Below, piece by piece: positions 56,217-64,000 of a stretch of 64,000 bases of DNA. The stretch comes from Chalciporus piperatus. Lineage: Eukaryota > Basidiomycota > Agaricomycetes > Boletales > Boletaceae. The number at the start of each line of letters is the position of its first letter. Positions within the stretch are counted from its first letter, which is position 1. Made by a program: the position numbers and the translations under genes. A model generated the notes under the pieces. The model did no database searches. It was not told the DNA's origin and was given only the letters and a program-made list of their open reading frames with translations. The stretch covers positions 682,001-746,000 of the forward strand of contig JBBPTG010000001.1 of assembly GCA_038093975.1 (NCBI GenBank). Reading direction: 5' to 3'.

Positions 56217-58081
56217 TCACTGCTGTGCGAAGCTGAAGCCACCTTGTGGTGCGCTGATATCGGAGTGGAACTACATTATATCGTATGAGCATATAGGCCA
56301 ACAGAGAAGGTGAACAGGCTTACTGCGTAAGCACCAGAGGCATCAACAGCTGGTGCGCTAATAGCAGCATCTACCTCTTCTTCGTCAGGGAAGTACTTGT
56401 CCATGATGTTGAACGCCTTCTTGTAGATGTCTAGGTTGTCGTGCGACTGTAGGTTGTGGATGGTGACCATGCCACCACATTCCTCGACGTATAGAGCATA
56501 TTGATTAACAGCCCCAGGGCCAGCAGCCTGCTTGTCGGCCTCGCCAACCTTGAGAATGTTATCGAGACCGTCAAGAGCGACTTGGATGATCTTGTTGTCC
56601 ATCATCGTCAGGAGGTCACAGAGAGGCTTGATGCAACCTTGGGAGACGAGATAACGGATTTGCGAAGGCTCGTGGAGACCGCCGGAAGTGGCATTGGAGA
56701 TGGCCCAGCAAGCCTCCTTGCGAGTCTTGAAATCAGCATTTTGAAGAATGTTGATAAGGGGAGGGATGATGTTGGCATCAATAACAGACTGGATCTGAGG
56801 AGGTGATCCGGCAGTGACATTTGAGATAGTCCAGCAAGCTTCTTTCCTGATTCCCTCCTTGGGCGACGACAAGAGTGAGAGTAGAGCGGAGAGAGCACCG
56901 GATGCGATAACAACTTGAGTCTGGAGGTCATCTCCAGTAACGATATTTCCGATGGAACGAAGAGCAGGGGTCTGAACCGCGGTGGAACTGTGCATGAGCA
57001 AATCCACCAATCTTCGACAAACCGCAGACTCGATTACGGCTTGAATCTTGTCGTTAGAACCATCTGAGAGGTAAGAAATAGCCCAGCATGCATCGATCAA
57101 GATTTCATCATCAACCGAGTAGATTAATTTGGTCAAGACAGTCAGGGCAGGGGAGATCTGTGCGGATGATCAGAAAGAGAACGGAAGTGAAGAGTAGAGC
57201 AGATCACGCACCAACTCCCAATCTGGCTGGGGATTCTTTCCTCGGCAGAAGTTGCTCAGGGTCCAGGTGGCATTCCTGAGCATGCTCAATTTGTGGTTTT
57301 CACTCAAAAGGTTCAACAAAGGACGGAGAGCACCCTGCTGCAGGACGTAGTCTCTGCACTGTGGGCTGTCTCCAGCAATGTTTCCAAGGGCCCAGACGGC
57401 TTGCTCGCGAACATCGAGTACAGAGGATGACAAGAGGTTAATGAATTCAGGAACAGCACCAGCGTTGATTACGACTTGAGTGTGCTCAGCCGTTCCAGAC
57501 GCGATGTTTGTCAGAGCCCAAGCTGCTTCAAACTACAGAGGGTTCAGCCGTGAATGTACACAGAAACACGAAGCCACTCACCTGAAGCATGGACTGGCCG
57601 GTTCGCAAGAATTCAACAAAGCGAGGGACGACGCCACACTCGATGACTTTTTCGATTGGTGGGTTCTTCTCTTTGGAGAGCAGTTTACGGAACTTGGTGG
57701 TCGCGTCAAGCTGGCGCTCATGATCATCGGAGAAGACGCCAGTGATCATCTCCTCCGCGAGCTGGACGTGGATTGGTGCGAGATCTTAGACATGGGTTAG
57801 TGACACATACCGGTGGCTCCCAGTCTCTTCCAGTCGTCTCCTCATCAGAGTCGACGGAAGAGGCGGGAAGGAAGTTTCTCCTCTTTGCGATGTTCTCTTC
57901 GCGTTTCTGCCTTCTGATCTCGACTTGCTGCTCTTCTCGACGACGTCGGAGATCATCTTGTTTCAGGCCACCTTTGTTCTTGTAGGCTGGGAGATAGACA
58001 CGCGTTCTTTGAGCAAAGTGCGCGACACAGTGTGATCAAGGACGTACTGGCTCTGCGATGTTCCATTGTGCGGGACTCCAT
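56217..58081 (-). CDS. SRP1: Importin alpha (karyopherin alpha, Srp1)
   Basis: Adaptor that binds classical nuclear localisation signals and importin beta. ATG 58081 ([11 protein letters not shown]); after an intron the importin-beta-binding domain follows: [41 protein letters not shown] 49-nt intron joins WEPP to [13 protein letters not shown]. Ten armadillo repeats carry the NLS-binding Trp/Asn ladder: [83 protein letters not shown] and [15 protein letters not shown]. The acidic C-terminal region ([11 protein letters not shown]) ends after a last intron in [17 protein letters not shown]. Full length at about 535 residues. Its start lies 200 bp from the stop of RPN2, same strand. Confidence 0.96.
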
Positions 58082-58281
58082 TTGTTGTGGGGGTGTGGAT
58101 GGATGGATGGATGAGGTGTATGAACAAGAAGAAAAGCGCTTCGGTCTCGCGTCCAACAAGACAAGACCATCAAGGGTCAAAAATCGCCTTATCAGCCACT
58201 TGTCACAATCCGGTCACATCACTCGTGTTTGGTCAAATTCTACTGTCAATGTCTACGCTAGTCTACACAAAGAAATCACTG

Positions 58282-61200
58282 CTATCCATCAAATGCGTAC
58301 TGCGCACACGTCCATCAGCAAAGAAATTAACCAGACAGGCTCCCAACTCACCTCAAAGGACGCTGGAGGATCTGCATCACCCGTGCTTTCGTCCAGTGCT
58401 ATGTGTAGATTCCGTTCCGTTCGAACAGGTCCATTTGGTACTGCACTCCCGTTCCCCGTCGCCTCCGGCGCAGCTGGCGGTGGCGGTGAGAGGTCAATCA
58501 ACTCAGCTTCTTCATCAGGCCGCTCGTCCGCCAACATCAAGATCCCGCCTCCACTGGCATACCTCTCCGACATCAGTCCCGAAGGTCCCTTCGTCCTGCC
58601 TCCTTTGGCAGTCTGCGTGTGAAGTGAGACAGGCCGCACAGGCTGATACCTCCCTTCCGCAGGGAAACTGATGTAGTTCAGTTGAACCGGGGTCACCCGC
58701 GAAAAGTTCGCCACTTTCTCAAGGTTGGGTTCTGTTTTCCGCTTTGTCGAGGACGCCTTAGGATCGTCTGGTGTTTGTGCAACTGCATCCTCCGTCTTCA
58801 TCTCGACGTCCCCGTCTTTCTTGGCATCCGTCTTTTCGTCCTGTGCAAAAATCAGCAATTGCACCCAATTAATTCATGTGCATTATTACCGTCTCCATTG
58901 CATCAGCATCGGCTGCAGCCTTTCGCTTTTCTCGTGCTTTGACCTTCGCCGTGGTTGAAAGAACAGCGGTGGCAACCTTGGCTGCCGTCTCCTTCTTCGG
59001 GGGCATTGCAGGTGGTGGATAGGCAAACAAACTTGGACGAGCGTTGGAAATGAACTCGAATTTGGGCACCTGGAAGACGATCAGTATTAGCAACTCGGAC
59101 AAGTCGATCTCCTAACCTTCAGGTCCTCATTCAGGCCAATGACGGCAGTAGGCTCGAAGGCAAGGCAAGCGCAGTGCGCAAGAGGGTACCAGTACCAGAA
59201 CTGACAGAACAGCGCCATGCCAACGATTGCATTCGTATTGCGACTGCCCGCCCGACTTTGGAGGCTGATAGTAACATTGCGACCTCCGGCATCGATAAAT
59301 CCTTGACCGAGAGCTGCACCAAAGCGTGCCATAGGATCCTCGTGTTTATCGGAGATAACCTTGGTATAAAGAGCACGCATCGAAGACATTGAAGGAGATG
59401 ATGCCTCCGATTGTTGGACAAGTACCATGCCAAGAGCAATAAATGCGCCTTGACGCACAAAATCAACTCCGTCCTTGGTCATCGGTTCCAGAATCTCAAC
59501 AGCATCCTGTAGGGCTGAGGTGAGTGTCATGTTCAACGGCCGAAGCGTGCATGCCTACCTGCATGCCAGTGCCAGCACACGCAATGCCAAGAGCGAGAGT
59601 AGCACCGCATCTCACATGGGGATTATAACTTTCACTAAGAAGTTGAACTATCCGCGGGACTTGGCCGGGGTTCTTGAAGAGAAGGAATGCGAGCGAAGTA
59701 ACAGCTGCTCTCCGGACGTCGTCCGAAGTGTCTGAAACAGCTATGTGCAGCAATTGGCGAACTGCGTCATTGTTCGACGTTCCGGCATATGCGAGGGCCA
59801 GGGTGTAGACACCTCCATACCGCAAGATGGGATCCTGAGAAAATTGATGAGAATGCTGAAAAATAGGTATGAATGTTATTACCTTCTCGGCCAGCAGTAA
59901 TCGGATAGTGTCGTCGGCCTCCTCTTGCCGTCCGTAAAAGACAAATGCAAGAGCGATCGCCAACCCACGGATGATCTTTTCATGCTGCGTCTCCCGAGCG
60001 TAGGTGATCATTTCCTCAGCACAGACTTGGTTTCCAGACCCTAGCATAACAAGTCCCATGGCATATCCAGCGGCCTCGCCGGCGACAGCGGAGTCCGTGA
60101 AAAGCGCCTCCTTGAGGTCGTCATAAGCATCAGTGCTGCGTCCACCCATTCCGGCAATCCCGAGACCGAGTGCGGCACCATGCTGTACTACCTCGCCTTG
60201 GACATTCTTCAGAGTTTCGCGAAGGTAGTCCTCTACGGTCTGTCCACTACCGCAGCCAGCGTTAATCAAACCCAGGGCGTAAAGAGCACCACCCTCAGAG
60301 TACGCAGCTCCCTGAATTTGGCTTTCAGCGCCATTTTGAGGGAGGTATGGACCGAGGATATTCATCCCTTCCTGGAAGTACCCCTTGTGGATAACTCCGA
60401 GGGCAGCAGTAGCAGAGAACTTTGCCCAATTGGTGGCCATGCCGAGCCATCCGAGGTTTTCCCGCAAAAATGCGTCCGACGTCGTTCCAGCATGCATGAA
60501 CGCGTTTTGAAAGGTGAGAGCAGAGTGGTATATCGATGAACGAGGCTCGAGTGATTCCTGAGTCGTGTCAGTAATACAGCAAATACGAGACTGATCGTCG
60601 TTACCTTGCTGTTTTTCAGAATCAACATGTCCACTTTGTTCGTCCGTTTGAGGAATTCGAGATAGAGTTTCACGGATACTTGTCCCCCTAGAATGTCGCG
60701 GAGTTTGTCATATATCTCATTTTCCCCCTGCTCATGACGGTCACTTAAGCAGGAGTTGTTTGGGAAAGGAAACCAACCTCGGTTCCCTCGGGCAGCTCTT
60801 TCCGGAGACCTTCCAAGAAGTCCCTTGTGCCGCCTTCGACCAGATCAAACGCAAACTGATATGCCAACAATCTTTCTTTGGGAACCAATGACGTCAGCAG
60901 CGGCAATGCTAGAGAAGGATTATTGAGGGTGACAAGAAGACGCGCTAGGGAGTGGACATGAGAGGACTTTGTTCGGGAAGAAGGCGCAGGGAACAGGGGT
61001 AGGAGGAAGTTAAGGACCTGATCACGGTACGAGAGAGAGAAACCTGTATCGAGGACGGCTTCCATTGTGTAGGACAGGAGGGACACGTCTTGGGTGCTGT
61101 CATAGATCCGAGTAATTATATCTAGGCGGCGAGACTCGAGCGCTATCCCGATTGCCTAAGGGTGATGCAATGAGAAAGAGCTGACGCGGCCGGGGTGATG

Positions 61201-61788
61201 ATGAAATGCACCTGTCTGTACTCTCCTTGATCTATACATTGTTGAAATATGGATTCTATGATAGACTGTAGACGGGGGTCAATCTTGGATCCGGTAGTGG
61301 ACTCTTCAGAACACTGGATGATGTATCTGTCTACAGCCTTTGCTGGATAACAAACGCGAAATCAGCAGTATGCTCGGATGTGAGACAGGTGGACACGCAC
61401 AGATGACAGTCTCGACATACTCTCCCGAGCTAATGTCACGCGATTCCACCTCGAACGTGCCGCCTGCGCCGAGTGCGAAAGAGAGAGCTTCGTCATACTC
61501 GCCCAAATAGTAGTAGACCTTGCTTGCGAGTAATGCGGCAAGATCACGAGCAGGTTTTGGGATTTGCTCGGACTCGTATAAACTCTCGCTGAAAAGGATT
61601 CGATGTGAGAAGCGAAGGGAGAGAAGAGAGGAAATGACATACATTGCGGCGATGTGTTCTGATATTTCTGCCCAGAATTGGGGGACCAGTGGATGTAGGG
61701 CTACAAGGGCGTGCTGCTTGAAAGCGGGGTCGGGTTCTGCGAGGAGGGCGAGGACGCCAGCAGCGGACGATTGAGTGCGGACAACCAT
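58282..61788 (-). CDS. RPN2: 26S proteasome regulatory subunit Rpn2 (PSMD1)
   Basis: Largest base subunit of the 19S particle, with a PC-repeat toroid that holds Rpn13. ATG 61788 ([20 protein letters not shown]). The N-terminal helical rod includes [20 protein letters not shown] and [18 protein letters not shown]. Proteasome/cyclosome repeats: [76 protein letters not shown] and [21 protein letters not shown]-terminal KEXE-type basic/acidic linker ([20 protein letters not shown]), then [20 protein letters not shown] and [20 protein letters not shown]. The last intron (52 nt) gives the end SFEYAFDG, the conserved Rpn13-binding tail region; stop at 58282. It shares a 139-bp promoter with COX13. 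Confidence 0.95.
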
Positions 61789-61927
61789 GGCAGCGATAGG
61801 TGACGCGTATATCCGACCCGCTCATCATCCCCAAGTCTTTCAAGCGGAGACCGTCGGAGTATGTCGGACATGCAATTGGCCGACCCATCCCGATCCGAGC
61901 TTGTGTCCGAGGTCATCATCGCTCACA
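61789..61927. promoter_or_regulatory. Very short divergent promoter, RPN2 / COX13
   Basis: 139 bp separate the start codons of a proteasome subunit and a cytochrome oxidase subunit. Any promoter elements must be shared. No TATA box was seen. An Rpn4-like PACE box was looked for and not recognised. Confidence 0.45.
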
Positions 61928-62502
61928 ATGTCGTTCGTCGCAAGGACAAATACACTCCGTGCAGCAGTCAGAGCATCCCGCTCGTTCGCAACAAACACCT
62001 CGTCTAGCTCAAACTATTTCACCCAACTCAACGCTCTCCGTGAGCATGCTGCACGTACGTACTTATCCAACCCGACATATCCACTCCACTCAATTCTCCA
62101 TAGATACTGCGGATCTGTGGCGAAAAATAAGGTGTGTGCTCTCTTCTGTAACTACTGCCTCTCTCATTCCCCCTTTTAGCTTCTATGTCGCGTTCCCTGC
62201 CAGTATGTCCAAGTTCTTGGCCCCTCCCTCAAGGCTTACATTCATTTCCAGCTTTTGTCACCTGTGCTTGGGTGTACAACGTTGAATCCGAGCACGCCGA
62301 ACACGAGAAACACTTGATGGATGAAAATGATGGCGTTCTTCCTCAACCTCCCCCGTACCCGTACCTGAACCGCAGGGTCAAACCTTTCCCTTGGGGCAAC
62401 AACTCGCTCTTCTTCAACCCACTGGTGAGTTTATCTCCTTCCCTTTACAATGAGATTTCTCACTTTGTGCAGTACAACAAGGACATGGAGAAGGAAGAGT
62501 AA
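61928..62502 (+). CDS. COX13: Cytochrome c oxidase subunit VIa
   Basis: Small membrane subunit of respiratory complex IV. ATG 61928 (MSFVARTNTLRAAVRASRSF) starts a typical mitochondrial presequence. After introns at about 62055-62104, 62132-62179 and 62203-62250 the protein continues TADLWRKISFYVAFPATFVT (membrane helix) and CAWVYNVESEHAEHEKHL. The family signature PPPYPYLNRRVKPFPWGNNS with LFFNP follows; a last intron leads to YNKDMEKEE, stop 62500-62502. About 125-130 residues. Confidence 0.94.
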
Positions 62503-63066
62503 TCATGTTGTTCATCGTTAACCTTCCTGGCATAAAATATCATTCATTGCTGTCGCTGCCCGAAGACTCTAATGGAATGTACACTCATCATCAACATGAG
62601 CCGCTAGGTCCTAGCCTGGCATCAGCAAACTTCCTCGCGACAGTAACCAGCGCCGTACGCGCTGGCGACGTGGTAAGGCTCAGAGAATCAAAAATGCCTG
62701 CACCGCTAACCTCCATGGTGAGAAGTTAGCGACGAGAGTGCCCTGATACTGTAACTGTTGTAATAAGGGCGGCCTTGGCAGTGGAAGGTGTTTTGACAAA
62801 CTGCCTTGAGGCGCCAAGGCCGCTCAGATGTGCACCTATAATTGGTCCCTGAATACAAATATCCCCTCAGCACGGAAAGTTCGATGGCATAACCCAGTTC
62901 ACAGTGGGATGTCGTGCTCCTAGTATTCGAGGAAATGATCTCCTTAATTAGGCTCTTCAGAGTCTTCTGTCCAAAATTAGTATGTGTTGTAGATCAACGA
63001 GCAGGACAGACTCACGCCAGCGCGAGTGTGGGCTATTCCATCTCTTCCTCATCCCATTCGTTGATC
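62503..63066. other. COX13 3' flank and RPE1 promoter; contains a hairpin
   Basis: 564 bp. A perfect 10-bp inverted repeat GCGGCCTTGG (62769-62778) / CCAAGGCCGC (62814-62823) encloses 35 nt in which GGCAGT and ACTGCC can also pair. No protein frame was recognised. Confidence 0.5.
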
Positions 63067-64000
63067 ATGCCTCGCGCCATCATCTCGCCTTCTGTACTTG
63101 CTTCCGACTTTGGTCAGCTCACTGCAGAATGCAACCGGATGATCAAAGGAGGTGCTGAATGGCTCCACATGGGTATCACTGATTCCTGGCACATATGAGA
63201 CTGTGTGACTGATCACTTCTCCTCGCCCGGTAGATATCATGGATGGGTAAAATTCTTTTCATGTGAGCACTACCCGAAATCTGATCAATTCACAGTCACT
63301 TCGTGCCGAACATTACTATGGGTTTGTTACGCATCCTCAGCCAACCTCCTTTCTGACATGTTCTCCAGGTGCACCGGTGCTTTCCTGTGTCTCCAAGGGC
63401 GTCCCCGGAATTTTCATGGATTGCCATATGATGGTAGCACAGCCCGAGAAGGTACAAACGCGATCTCAGTTCGCCATGGAAATCTAACACGTAGATCTAT
63501 CGCAGTGGGTCAGCGACATCGCCGATGCTGGCGGTTCGCTGTACTGTTTCCACATCGAAGCAACCTGTACGCTAACTGCTCCGATCACTCTGCGCCCCTT
63601 TCTAACAACCCCCGCAGCTGACGCTCTATCCCTCATCCGCGTCATCCATGAGCGTAAAATGAAGGCCGGTGTCGCAATCTCCCCAGATACACCATCCACA
63701 GCCATCACAGACAAGATCGCCGCCGAAGCTGATATGTTGTTGGTCATGACGGTATACCCAGGTAGGTTCAACCAATTTAGTGGTCGGCCCGTGTCAGAAT
63801 TTCTTCAGGTCGAGGCGGTCAGAAATTCATCGAGCGATGTGTTCCCAAGGTCGCCGAACTTCGTGCTAGATTCCCTGACAAAGACATCGAGGTAGATGGT
63901 GGTGTCGGGCCGAAGACGATCGATGTCTGCGCCGAGGCCGGTATGTCTAAATCTTCCACCTATCAAGTCGCTTAGATAGCCAAACTGCGTCTGAACAGGG
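63067..64000 (+). CDS. RPE1: Ribulose-phosphate 3-epimerase, 3' part outside window
   Basis: Pentose-phosphate enzyme converting ribulose-5-phosphate to xylulose-5-phosphate. ATG 63067 (MPRAIISPSVLASDFGQLTA). Splicing over introns at about 63172-63232 and 63247-63295 gives WLHMDIMDGHFVPNITMG, the metal/substrate site with catalytic Asp. GAPVLSCVSKG and IFMDCHMMVAQPEKWV follow, then YCFHIEAT, GVAISPDTPSTAI, MLLVMTVYPGRGGQKFIE and DIEVDGGVGPKTIDVCAEAG, which holds the second catalytic Asp. The last visible exon ends at about 63940; the window closes just inside the next exon. All active-site elements expected so far are present. Confidence 0.94.

Noticed and set aside
58262..58282. RPN2 stop immediately after acceptor GATAGCAG (TGA at 58276-58278)
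   Set aside because: The upstream acceptor GTGCGCAG gives SFEYAFDG, the conserved Rpn2 end, so 58282 was preferred.
1..64000. tRNA, rRNA, CRISPR arrays, complete transposons or viral genes
   Set aside because: No cloverleaf with A and B boxes, no rRNA segments beyond guide complements, no spaced direct repeats and no transposase, reverse transcriptase or integrase motifs were recognised by eye.

Overview
The window is nuclear DNA of a filamentous basidiomycete, probably an agaricomycete. It is gene-dense (one gene per roughly 2 kb). Nearly every gene is cut by many short introns, mostly 48-65 nt, with GT-AG ends and CTRAY-like branch points. The gene set is typical: NoxA-type NADPH oxidase, Cas1-type polysaccharide O-acetyltransferase, Bck1 MAPKKK, Cdc3 septin, and short splits such as a lone ATG first exon. 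The assignment rests on gene structure and remembered homologues, not on a search. CDS coordinates below run from start codon to stop codon and include introns.

Layout. 1-9 kb: TAF5 (cut by the window edge), a RecQ helicase, a small RNase III-domain protein with candidate SUMO-interacting motifs, and NoxA. 9-15.4 kb: nucleoporin Nup155/Nup170 and a RINGv (MARCH-like) membrane ubiquitin ligase with a Harbinger-like miniature element just upstream. 15.6-17.9 kb: gene-poor. 17.9-23 kb: a REX4-like exonuclease that has lost most catalytic residues, a PPR-like mitochondrial protein with internal repeats, and the proteasome nuclear tether Sts1/Cut8. 23-35.5 kb: a spliced transcript whose intron carries a box C/D snoRNA, Cas1, a rhomboid protease, a dienelactone-hydrolase-like/SnoaL protein, an ankyrin-DIL protein and Rrp15. 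36-46 kb: Gid8 (with an intronic snoRNA and an exact 105-bp duplication spanning its last splice sites), Bck1, a DUF866 zinc protein, mitoribosomal mS35, a nitrilase and an orphan. 46-64 kb: Cdc3, Mtr10, succinyl-CoA ligase alpha, an ACBP-ankyrin protein, mitoribosomal bS16, Lsm5, importin alpha, Rpn2, Cox13 and ribulose-phosphate 3-epimerase (cut by the right edge).

Functional themes: protein degradation (Sts1, Rpn2, Gid8, RINGv), nucleocytoplasmic transport (Nup155, Mtr10, importin alpha), RNA metabolism (Lsm5, Rrp15, RNase III-like, REX4-like, two snoRNAs) and mitochondria (mS35, bS16, Cox13, LSC1, PPR-like). Sts1, importin alpha and Rpn2 are parts of one known pathway, nuclear import and tethering of proteasomes. 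No prokaryotic-type operon, CRISPR array, tRNA or rRNA gene was seen. The least expected signals are the two intron-encoded C/D snoRNAs with rRNA-matching guides, the splice-site-carrying duplication in GID8, and the dead-looking REX4 paralogue.
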